From the NCBI GenBank assembly GCA_934622035.1, contig CAKTVG010000013.1, positions 10,468 to 74,467 of the forward strand: a DNA stretch of 64,000 nucleotides, written 5' to 3'. A program made the position numbers and the translations under genes. The stretch comes from an uncultured Oscillospiraceae bacterium (GTDB taxonomy: Bacteria > Bacillota > Clostridia > Oscillospirales > Oscillospiraceae). Positions 18,601 to 24,973 of the stretch are shown one piece after another (within the stretch, counting starts at the first letter, position 1; each line of letters starts with the position of its first letter). Below the pieces are notes generated by a model that had not been told where the DNA came from, searched no databases, and saw nothing but the letters and a program-made list of their open reading frames with translations.

Positions 18601-20231
18601 TGAAGGCGGCACCTGAGGCGGACATGGTCACGGGTCTTGTGCTCAACAGCGATACGCCGGAGCTGAGCACCTTTGAGACCAGCAGCGCCATGCTCAACCA
18701 GCTCCAGTCCAACATCCTGTGGGGACTGCGCAGCAACTATGTCTCCGTTCCCACCGACTGCCCACAGCGCGATGAGCGGCTGGGCTGGACGGATCACCAC
18801 GAGGTTGCCAAGACTGCGCTCTATAACTATGATTCCTATGCCTTCTACCGCAAGTGGCTGGCCGATATTCGTCAGGCGCAGAATCCCGACGGCGAGATCA
18901 TCATCATTGCTCCGGCCAACCCGAATCTGCATTTTGACGGTCACGCGGGCTGGCAGGACACTGCCGTCATCCTCCCGTGGACGCTCTACAAGACCTACGG
19001 CGACACCGCGATCATCACGGAAAACTATGAAATGATGACGCGCTATGTGGATTACTGCATTACCGACTGCGTGGAGGGCAAGCCGCTTATCCGCCGCCCG
19101 TGCTACTTTGGCGACTGGCTACAGGTAGATGCCGATACGCCGAAGGATGTCCTGTCCACCGCCTTCTTTGCCTATTCGGCGCAGCTCCTTTCCGAAATGG
19201 CAGAGATCATCGGCAATACCGCCGATGCCGCAAAATATGCCAAGCTGCATGACGACATTGCGCAGGCCTTCTGTGATGAATTCGTTTCCGCAGACGGCAC
19301 GGTCGGCAACGGCACGCAGGCGTGCTATATCTTTGCACTGAAAATGGGACTTCTGCCCGAGGCACAGAGGACGGATGCGGCAGGCCGCCTCGCTGCGGAC
19401 ATCAAAGCCAGAGGGCACCTGACCACGGGATTTGTTTCCACCGGCTATCTCTGCCCGATGCTCAGCGAATACGGCTACACCGACGTTGCGTATTCTCTGC
19501 TGCTCAGCGAAAGCTATCCCTCCTGGGGCTACACCATCAAAAACGGTGCAAATACCATGTGGGAGCGCTGGGATTCCTACACCATTGAAAACGGCTTCGG
19601 CGATGTGAGCATGAATTCTTTCAATCACATCAACTTCGGCTCCATTGGAGAATGGATGTACCAGTACATGGGCGGCATCCGCATGACGGACGGCGACGTG
19701 GCCTATGACCACTTTCTCATTGCGCCCGAGCTTGGCTCCGGTGTCACCTTCTGCCGTACCTCGACGGAGACCATGTGCGGCACGATCCGCAGCGATTGGA
19801 GCTGCGGCGAGGACGGCAGCTTCCGCCTGTCGCTTTCTGTACCGGCGGGCAGCACCGCTACAATGCGCCTGCCCTTCGGCAATCTGAAGGATCTGCGCGA
19901 GGGCGGCAAGGATGTCGCTACGGAAACAATCGACGGCATCCGATCCGCGGCGGTCGAGGATGGCAGGATTGTTGTGGAGCTTGGCTCCGGAGACTATGAA
20001 TTCCTGCTGGCTGCCGAGACGCAGAAGCCGAGTGGCGGCAGCGGCGCGTCCGAGCCGTCCGAACCAAGCGAACCCTCCGGCGGGGAACCCGACGAGCCAA
20101 AGCCTGCCGAGGACGGCAAGCCTCGCACGGGCGACAGCGACAAGCCTATACTGTGGCTGGCAACTGCCGGTCTGACCCTTGCGGCCTGCGGCATGCTGCT
20201 TGCATGCACAAGACGCAGAAAGAAAGACTGA
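15618..20231 (+). CDS. Surface GH78 alpha-L-rhamnosidase with inserted lectin-like repeats
   Basis: A 1537-residue exported protein: signal peptide (1-30), Fn3-like rhamnosidase domain (~33-140), and three LamG/concanavalin-like repeats (~160-665). Then follow the Bac_rhamnosid_N domain (~710-880, 'YETYLNGQKVGGDYLAPGW'), the beta domain, and the (alpha/alpha)6 catalytic region (~1030-1370). The motif DCPQRDERLGW begins at Asp1047; Glu1053 matches the general acid and Glu1316 in MWERWDS the general base. The usual WTGD aspartate is replaced: here the sequence is WTDHH. The C-terminus is a Ser/Glu/Pro linker, a KPRTGD sorting-like motif, a membrane helix and a basic tail. Terminal alpha-L-rhamnose release at the cell surface is the expected role. 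Confidence 0.88.
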   Translation: MKKSLKRIFTILLSGMLVIPMLLVPASAAEPLKVTGLTCEHKTDPLGINTQTPVFGWKLESTQRGVLQKSYRILVAPDRERLAAGEGDLWDSGEVEGGDSTAVSYGGRQFAPATAYYWCVTVTDNHGNSAQSAPAVFETALLSENDWQGAQWINGKPADAAAHDGVYYVYEADFQIVNGGASFVFGYQDGQNFYMWQVGTSGGHPALRPHLWWKGNIWLRAPEVDISEIMRDWNGRHHMKIEFDNGLITTAIDGVQVDSRNMNNDFGLQGEPLVLPAGKVGFRAGDAVEEAYYDNVSLYDGDGVISFRDDFNDAVVQNFDGAVIEDGHLHVRQNGGQQIFVPATPDTSRYTLSGDFRIDRQAASFVFGATDSGNNYTWQINTVLDGKIQLRPHRWKNGGAATLADVDISGILTQETLHDWHHIEIRVDGRNVTTLLDGKQADSRTLDEAVPFGLIGFRQVRDAEWNEQASYDNVTLTDANGRVIFHDDFENPARVSFDDGKISDGCLVFDGSQEKTFIFRQAETLTDEYTVSLDFAIEEASAGIIFGAQDRKNYYMWQVNANMGDGKVWLRPHVCINGNYVILPNVDVSAQMPWESVIGAVHTMQLRVSGGTIETYLDGVRVSVVTNAEFRTPGWVGFRLYKEQGLNERMSCGYIRVEDRGGNVLFCEEFDDASTMQFESGSVKDGRGYFEMTDAEAIFPRGIDEEVNAPLLRRNFTVEREIVSARLYAAALGLYETYLNGQKVGGDYLAPGWTDYNDRVQYQTYDVTSLLRQGENVWGAILGNGWYSGNVHNWGNHLWGDTPAFIGQLRITYTDGSVQTLVTDDSFRLHTGSPIVANDILDGETYDATKELGGSPNAWATAEVSSDGWAHAGIADENRHLIAQVDPAIHNTMELTTQNVTKTDRDATGAAQQAYIFDLGQNFAGVIRLTLHNLTPGQKLTLRYGEMLNQDGTLYIANLRTAEATDVYIARGGETEVYVPRFTYHGFQYVEITGLKAAPEADMVTGLVLNSDTPELSTFETSSAMLNQLQSNILWGLRSNYVSVPTDCPQRDERLGWTDHHEVAKTALYNYDSYAFYRKWLADIRQAQNPDGEIIIIAPANPNLHFDGHAGWQDTAVILPWTLYKTYGDTAIITENYEMMTRYVDYCITDCVEGKPLIRRPCYFGDWLQVDADTPKDVLSTAFFAYSAQLLSEMAEIIGNTADAAKYAKLHDDIAQAFCDEFVSADGTVGNGTQACYIFALKMGLLPEAQRTDAAGRLAADIKARGHLTTGFVSTGYLCPMLSEYGYTDVAYSLLLSESYPSWGYTIKNGANTMWERWDSYTIENGFGDVSMNSFNHINFGSIGEWMYQYMGGIRMTDGDVAYDHFLIAPELGSGVTFCRTSTETMCGTIRSDWSCGEDGSFRLSLSVPAGSTATMRLPFGNLKDLREGGKDVATETIDGIRSAAVEDGRIVVELGSGDYEFLLAAETQKPSGGSGASEPSEPSEPSGGEPDEPKPAEDGKPRTGDSDKPILWLATAGLTLAACGMLLACTRRRKKD
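16105..17625 (+). repeat. Three tandem LamG-like repeats inside the GH78 gene
   Basis: Three units of ~165-180 codons start near 16105, 16530 and 17060. Shared phrases are 'S-F-V-F-G...Y-M-W-Q-V', 'L-R-P-H', 'VDIS' and 'FRDDF/FHDDF'. A shortened fourth start ('VLFCEEFDD') lies near 17600. They look like concanavalin-fold carbohydrate-binding or 3-keto-disaccharide-hydrolase-like (DUF1080) domains, placed between the Fn3-like and the N-terminal rhamnosidase domains. Confidence 0.7.
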
Positions 20232-20244
20232 GTTCTATTGAAAT

Positions 20245-20285
20245 AAGCAAGCGCCCTGCCGGGCATTCCGGCAGGGCGCTTGCTT
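20245..20285. terminator. Bidirectional terminator hairpin (copy 1 of a repeated element)
   Basis: A perfect 18-bp stem (20245-20262 with 20268-20285) has a GCATT loop. The core is GCGCCCTGCCGG. A-rich sequence lies on the left and T-rich sequence on the right. It sits between the convergent GH78 gene and the dehydrogenase gene, so it can end transcription from both sides. The same core recurs at 30358 and 30643. Confidence 0.85.
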
Positions 20286-20297
20286 GGTCATACTGTT

Positions 20298-21374
20298 TTA
20301 TTTTTGATCCAGTGCGGAGACGTACATCGCCTTGCAGATGGAGACGCGGCGATTTTTTATGTCGTCCACCAGCTTGGGAAGCTCGGCCAGTGATACCTCG
20401 TGCGAGATCAGGTCGCGGCAGCGGAACTTGCCTGCGTCCATCATCTCGACGGTGTAGTGCCATTCGTTGATGGGATAATTGCCGAAATGCGAGTTCCAGG
20501 TGCCCGTGACGGTGGCCTCCTTGCGCAGCAGCAGGCTGTGCGATTCCAGGGAGATCTGCGTGTTGCCCGCAGGATTGCCCAGCAGGACGATGCGGCCAAA
20601 GGCGCGGATGCAGTGGATTGCATTTTCCAGCGCGGAGCCGAAGCCGCTGCCCTCAATGGCGATGTCGGCCAGATGCCCGCCGAAGGCCGCGCGAACCTTG
20701 TCCAAGAAGTCCGGGACTGTGGAATTGACGGCGTCAAAGCCGCACTGATGTGCAAATTCAACCTTCTGATCGACCACGTCCACGAGCAGCACGTTTGCGC
20801 CCGACAGCCGTGCCCAGCGGCCCGCCATGATGCCGATGGGGCCGGCGCCGAAGATCACAACGTTCGCACCGGCAAAAACCTCACCCTTGCGCACGGCGTG
20901 CTGCGCGACGCAGGCCGGCTCGACCATGGCCAGCTCTTCAAAATGGATTTCCGGATTGTGCGATTCGATAAAATGCCACGCGCTTGGGACAAGGCAGTAT
21001 TCCGCAAAGCCGCCGTCGCAGCGTGAGCCCATGTAGTTATAGTGCTCGCACATGGCATAGTTGCCGGTCAGACAGGGGTCGCAGGTGCGGCAGGGGATAA
21101 GAGGATAGAAGCAGCCGCGTTTGCCGAGCAGCAACGGATCGGCGTCCTCACCGAGGGCGACAATGGTGCCGGAGAACTCGTGCCCGATGGTCAAGGGATA
21201 GATGTGGCTGCTGGTGCCGTGCTGGTAGATGCGCGGGAGGTCGGAGCCGCAGATGCCGCATGCGCCGATTTTGACGAGCAGCTCCTGCCCGTGCGGGACG
21301 GGAATGGGAATCTCGTCCGTGCGGAAATCACCGATCGCGTGCAGCCGCGCGGCCTCCATTGTCATTTTTTTCAT
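20298..21374 (-). CDS. Zinc-dependent sugar/polyol dehydrogenase (medium-chain, GatD/sorbitol-dehydrogenase type)
   Basis: A 358-residue cytoplasmic MDR oxidoreductase. The catalytic zinc motif CGICGSD is near residue 38 and GHEFSG near 65. A structural-zinc cluster with four cysteines (CRTCDPCLTGNYAMC) is near 95, and the Rossmann motif GAGPIG is near 180. The likely reaction is NAD-dependent oxidation of a polyol or polyol phosphate such as galactitol-1-phosphate, sorbitol or L-threonine-like substrates. RBS GAGG lies before the ATG. It lies 10 nt downstream of a ribulose-phosphate-epimerase-like gene, so the pair probably worked in one sugar-phosphate pathway. Confidence 0.85.
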   Translation of the reverse strand: MKKMTMEAARLHAIGDFRTDEIPIPVPHGQELLVKIGACGICGSDLPRIYQHGTSSHIYPLTIGHEFSGTIVALGEDADPLLLGKRGCFYPLIPCRTCDPCLTGNYAMCEHYNYMGSRCDGGFAEYCLVPSAWHFIESHNPEIHFEELAMVEPACVAQHAVRKGEVFAGANVVIFGAGPIGIMAGRWARLSGANVLLVDVVDQKVEFAHQCGFDAVNSTVPDFLDKVRAAFGGHLADIAIEGSGFGSALENAIHCIRAFGRIVLLGNPAGNTQISLESHSLLLRKEATVTGTWNSHFGNYPINEWHYTVEMMDAGKFRCRDLISHEVSLAELPKLVDDIKNRRVSICKAMYVSALDQK

Positions 21375-21384
21375 CCTAAATTCC

Positions 21385-21939
21385 TCACTTCCCGACAGAT
21401 TCGTTTAATTTCTGAATATTTTCACACAGGATGCCGCCCTTGTGGAAAACGCTCGAGCTGCCGCCGACGAACATCGTCGCACCGGCCGTGCGCATTTTTT
21501 TCGCGTTCTCAAAGCTGACGTTGCCGTCCACCTCGATCTCGAGCTCCGGATAGCCGCTGTCGTCCAAAAACGTGCGCAGGTCGCGGATCTTTTCCAGTGT
21601 GGCCGGAACGAGCGGCTGCCCGGCAAAGCCCGGATCGACCGTCATAACCAGAATTCCGGCCAGATCGGGCAGAAGATAGCGGATCACGTCATAGGGCGTG
21701 GCGGGGTTGATGGCCAGCATGGGCTTGCCGCCGCGCGCCTTGATCGCGCAGAGCGTGCGGTGGACGTGCGGCGTGCTCTCCCAGTGGATGGAGACGTACT
21801 CGCCCGGCTGAATGTCGAAGCAGTCGAGCTTGCTGTCCGGTCGTGTGATCATCAGGTGGATGTCCAGCGGGATGCGCGTGAGCTTGCGGAGCTGTGCGCA
21901 GAAGTTCGTGCCGAGCGCGTAGTTGGGGACAAATTCGCC
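21385..21939 (-). pseudogene. Ribulose-phosphate 3-epimerase-like gene, 5' end missing
   Basis: The C-terminal ~185 residues are clear: GEFVPN, then DIHLMI, VSIHWEST, a TVDPGFAGQ motif, EIEVDGN and FVGGSSSVF. All are hallmarks of the ribulose/allulose-phosphate epimerase barrel, and the metal-ligand His/Asp residues are retained in this part. The first ~35 residues, which in full-length members hold the catalytic Ser/His/Asp start of the barrel, are absent. Reading upstream in this frame meets a stop just beyond 21939, where the sequence switches to an ABC ATPase gene on the other strand. A shorter protein from an internal ATG (21852) would not be functional. Confidence 0.8.
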
Positions 21940-21941
21940 GT

Positions 21942-22226
21942 TCTATCCGTCCGGAGGAATTTGCCGTCTGCGACGCGGGCGAAGAGGGCATGAAAGCCGA
22001 GGTCACCGATCACATCTTCCTCAGCCTGAACACGCATTACACCGTGAAGATCGGGGAGCAGGAGGCCGACATCATTCAGGAATCCTCCATTGATTCCATC
22101 ATTCCCAAGGGCAGCATCGTCGCCCTGAAGATCAAGACCGACAAGATCAACGTTTTCACCGAGGACGGCAGCGAGAATCTGCTCACGGGCGTCCACGACA
22201 ACAAGGTGACGGAGGCTGCGAAATGA
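21942..22226 (+). pseudogene. ABC transporter ATPase, C-terminal TOBE-like fragment
   Basis: From SIRPEEF onward (~94 residues) this reads as the C-terminal beta domain of a PotA/FbpC-type importer ATPase. The Walker A, signature and Walker B parts are missing because the sequence joins the epimerase gene at about 21939-21942. Its stop overlaps the start of the permease gene by 4 nt, which is the natural operon arrangement, so the 3' side is intact. Confidence 0.75.
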
Positions 22227-23872
22227 GACAGCGGCGTAAATTTGAGGTCTGGTCTGTGATCTCCATTCTCCTGCTGGCCTGCTTCCTGCTGTTCTTCGTC
22301 TACCCCATCTGCACGCTGCTGCGGCAGGCGTTCGTCAACGAGGGCGGCAAGTTCACCGTGGAGAATTTTGTCAAGTTCTTCAGCAAAAAGTATTATTACG
22401 GAACGATCCTGAACAGCTTCAAGGTGTCCATCTGCGTCACGATCGTTTCGCTCATCATCGGCATCGTTTTTTCCTATTTCTATTCCTTCTTCCGCCTCAA
22501 GGGCGCAAAGTTCTTGCTCGTGGCGAGTATTCTGTGCTGCATGTCTGCGCCCTTCATCGGCGCTTACGCGTGGATTTTGCTGCTCGGCCGTTCGGGCGTC
22601 ATCACGAATTTCCTGAAGCTGCTGGGCATCAACATCGGCAGCATCTACGGCTTCTGGGGAATCCTGCTCGTGCAGGCCACAAAGCTCTATCCGCTCGTGC
22701 TGATCTACATGAACGGCATGTTCCGCAATCTGGACAACAGCCTCATGGAAGCCTCGGCAAACCTCGGCTGCAAGGGCATCAAGCGCTTTTTCAAGGTTGT
22801 GCTGCGGCTGTCCATGCCGACGGTGCTGGCTGCGGCGCTGCTGGTGTTCATGCGCGCCTTTGCTGATTTCGGTACGCCGCTCATGATGGGCGAGGGCTAC
22901 CGCACCTTCACCGTGGAAATTTACAACCAGTTCCTCAGTGAGACCGGCTCGAACTACAACTTTGCTTCGGCCATCAGTGTCATTGCGGTGCTGCTGACGG
23001 CAGTCATTTTCCTGATCCAAAAATTTGCGACCAAGAAATTCAGCTTCACCATGAACGCGCTGCATCCAGTTGAGAAAAAGGATGCCAAGGGGCTGGGCGG
23101 CGTGCTGATGCACATTTTCTGCTACGGTATCGTGGCGATTTCTGCGCTGCCGCAGCTGTACATCATCTACGTCTCCTTCCGCAACTCCGTCAACGGCGTG
23201 TTTCAGGAGGGCTATTCGCTGGCAAACTACCGCGAGGCTATCGACAAGCTCCTGCTGCGCGCCACGGGCAACACGGTCATCGTGGGTGTGCTGGCGCTGG
23301 CAGGTATCATTCTGCTGGCCATCATGATTTCCTATCTGACGGTACGCCGCCCGAGCATCCTCAACCACACGATCGACACCGTCTCCATGCTGCCCTACAT
23401 CATGCCCGGCTCGGTCATCGCCATTGCGCTGCTGTCCACCTTCAGCCGCAAGCCGCTCGTTCTGACCGGCACGCTTGCGATCATGATCATCGCGGTTATC
23501 ATCCGCCGCCTGCCTTATACCACGCGTTCGGCTACGGCCACGCTCATTCAGATCCCCATGAGCATTGAGGAAGCGTCCATTTCTCTCGGTGCGTCGAAGA
23601 TGAAAACCTTCTTCCGCATCACGGTACCGATGATGTCCAGCGGCATTGTCTCCGGCGCAATCCTGAGCTGGGTCTCCATCGTCACAGAGGTCTCCAGCGC
23701 AGTGATTCTGTACAACAACCGCTCCATCACGCTTACGGTCGGCACTTATTCGGCCATCTCGCGCGGCAACTTCGGTGCGGCTGCGGCCTTCGCAACAGTC
23801 ACGACGGTTCTGACGGCGCTGTCTCTCGTTGTCTATATGCGCGTGACGAAGTCCGAAAACATCGAGCTGTGA
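22223..23872 (+). CDS. Fused two-domain ABC permease (FbpB/AfuB-type, iron(III) or phosphonate import)
   Basis: This 549-residue inner-membrane protein has about twelve helices and two permease domains, each with an EAA-type loop: MEASANLGCKGIKRFFKVV (~175) and EEASISLGASKMKTFFRI (~450). Such head-to-tail fused permeases belong to iron(III), putrescine-like or 2-aminoethylphosphonate importers. The order ATPase, permease, binding protein is kept. The gene itself looks complete, but both partner genes are cut, so the system cannot work from this locus. Confidence 0.85.
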   Translation: MRQRRKFEVWSVISILLLACFLLFFVYPICTLLRQAFVNEGGKFTVENFVKFFSKKYYYGTILNSFKVSICVTIVSLIIGIVFSYFYSFFRLKGAKFLLVASILCCMSAPFIGAYAWILLLGRSGVITNFLKLLGINIGSIYGFWGILLVQATKLYPLVLIYMNGMFRNLDNSLMEASANLGCKGIKRFFKVVLRLSMPTVLAAALLVFMRAFADFGTPLMMGEGYRTFTVEIYNQFLSETGSNYNFASAISVIAVLLTAVIFLIQKFATKKFSFTMNALHPVEKKDAKGLGGVLMHIFCYGIVAISALPQLYIIYVSFRNSVNGVFQEGYSLANYREAIDKLLLRATGNTVIVGVLALAGIILLAIMISYLTVRRPSILNHTIDTVSMLPYIMPGSVIAIALLSTFSRKPLVLTGTLAIMIIAVIIRRLPYTTRSATATLIQIPMSIEEASISLGASKMKTFFRITVPMMSSGIVSGAILSWVSIVTEVSSAVILYNNRSITLTVGTYSAISRGNFGAAAAFATVTTVLTALSLVVYMRVTKSENIEL

Positions 23873-23935
23873 CGCGCTGCGGAGATTTTCCACCCAATCC
23901 AGTGTATATAGCATCGTAAGATGTTGTATAAATCC

Positions 23936-23958
23936 GGCGCCGTGAGAAGGACGGCGCC
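23936..23958 (+). promoter_or_regulatory. Intercistronic hairpin before a binding-protein gene
   Basis: A perfect 8-bp inverted repeat, GGCGCCGT and ACGGCGCC, is separated by a 7-nt loop between permease and binding-protein genes. It lacks a T-run. It probably protects or sets the level of the binding-protein message. Confidence 0.55.
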
Positions 23959-23989
23959 AATCAAAAATCCGAAAAGGAGAAGAACGAAA

Positions 23990-24385
23990 ATGAAAAAACT
24001 GCTCGCAATCCTTCTGTCCCTGGCAATGCTGGCTTGCCTGTTTGCAGGCTGCGCAGGACAGGAAGAACCCGCCCCCTCCAGCGAAGCTCCTTCCTCCGAA
24101 GCTCCCTCCTCTGAGACTCCCTCCGAGGACAAGCCCGAAGATCTGTCCGGCACCCTGGTCGTCTATTCCACCCAGACCGATGCCGACCACGAAGTGTTCC
24201 TGAAGATCTTCAACGAGAAGTATCCGAACGTCAAGGTCGAATTCACCAACGACTCTCTCGGCGCTCTGATTGCCCGTGTCAAGGCCGAGAAGGAAAACCC
24301 GCAGGCTGACGTCATCTTCGGCGGTCTGTCCCAGTCCGACGGCGATGCCTATAGCCGTGATATGCGCCTGTGGTGCGCTGAATGA
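23990..24385 (+). pseudogene. Iron/phosphonate-type solute-binding lipoprotein, 3' end missing
   Basis: A good start (AAAAGGAGA before ATG at 23990), a lipoprotein signal with Cys in LFAGCAGQ, a Ser/Glu/Pro spacer and the first ~80 residues of a FbpA/AfuA-type binding domain (TLVVYSTQTDADHEVFLKIF, ADVIFGG) are present. The family normally runs to about 330-360 residues. After GDAY (~24352) the sequence passes into the opposite-strand membrane gene. The final ~11 codons to the stop at 24385 are read-through of that gene and not native. Confidence 0.78.
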
Positions 24386-24770
24386 CAATGACGGCTGCGC
24401 CCGGCGCGAAGGTCTGCGTCAGCAGCGGGCAGCAGAACCACCACCCGAGAATCAGAAGCGACCATTCGAGCAGATGCTCGTCCTTGGACAATGCCAGCCA
24501 GATCCATGTGAAATTTGTAAAGCCATAGCTCATAGACATCCAGAGCAGCACCCAGAACAGACTGTAGCCCTCGGTGATGCTGCGGCTGTGGCACACAAGG
24601 TGAAAAATGCCATAATCCACCAGCAGATATACCGCGCCCATCACCAGTCCGACAAGCACGGTCATGTATTTTTTCTTCCATAGAAGCAATCCGAGATACG
24701 CGACCAGAAACACAATATCAAGCCAAATGTAAAGCGGCGAAAACTGCCGCCGCGCAATGAGTTCTGCCAT
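24353..24770 (-). pseudogene. Hydrophobic membrane protein, 3' end missing, function unknown
   Basis: The start at 24770 has GGAGGGG upstream and its own near-consensus promoter. About 139 residues remain, with four or five hydrophobic helices rich in Trp, Tyr and Leu (WLDIVFLVAYLGLLLW near residue 15). I do not recognise the family. The coding sequence stops making sense where it meets the inserted binding-protein gene near 24352, so the C-terminus is lost. Confidence 0.6.
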
Positions 24771-24790
24771 AAATATCCCCTCCGACACCT

Positions 24791-24819
24791 ATTATATAAA
24801 AACCGGCGCTGTGCATCAA
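24791..24819 (-). promoter_or_regulatory. Sigma-A-type promoter for the truncated membrane gene
   Basis: On the minus strand, -35 TTGATG (24814-24819), a 17-nt spacer and -10 TATAAT (24791-24796) lie about 20 bp upstream of the ATG at 24770. Confidence 0.65.
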
Positions 24820-24880
24820 GTGCGGCGGATTTTCAAAAATCTGTCGATTTTCCAAAAAATCGCAGAATAGGCCCCTAGGA

Positions 24881-24909
24881 TTCAATTGTAAAATCCGCTA
24901 AACTAGAAT
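24881..24909 (+). promoter_or_regulatory. Possible promoter for the GDPD surface-protein gene
   Basis: TTCAAT and TAGAAT lie 17 nt apart about 65 bp before the start codon. The match to consensus is modest. Confidence 0.35.
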
Positions 24910-24973
24910 CGGAAAACGGCGAATAGAGCAGCGTTTTGCCAAAAACCGACAACGGAAAGAAATGGGGTATTTT

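Noticed and set aside
15657..18944. A 1095-codon open frame antisense to the GH78 gene
   Set aside because: Low-complexity Arg/Val/Ala-rich translation with no motif; the sense strand has full GH78 domains.
21852..21852. A short but complete epimerase starting at the ATG at 21852
   Set aside because: Homologous sequence (GEFVPN to DIHLM) continues upstream in frame, so the gene is truncated and not short by design.
24353..24385. The natural C-terminus of the binding lipoprotein ending at 24385
   Set aside because: The last codons are the reverse complement of plausible membrane-protein sequence, and the protein would lack two thirds of its binding fold.
22076..24388. A 770-codon minus frame across the ABC fragment
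   Set aside because: It crosses three well-supported plus-strand genes, and its His/Arg/Glu/Asp-rich translation is typical of a shadow frame.
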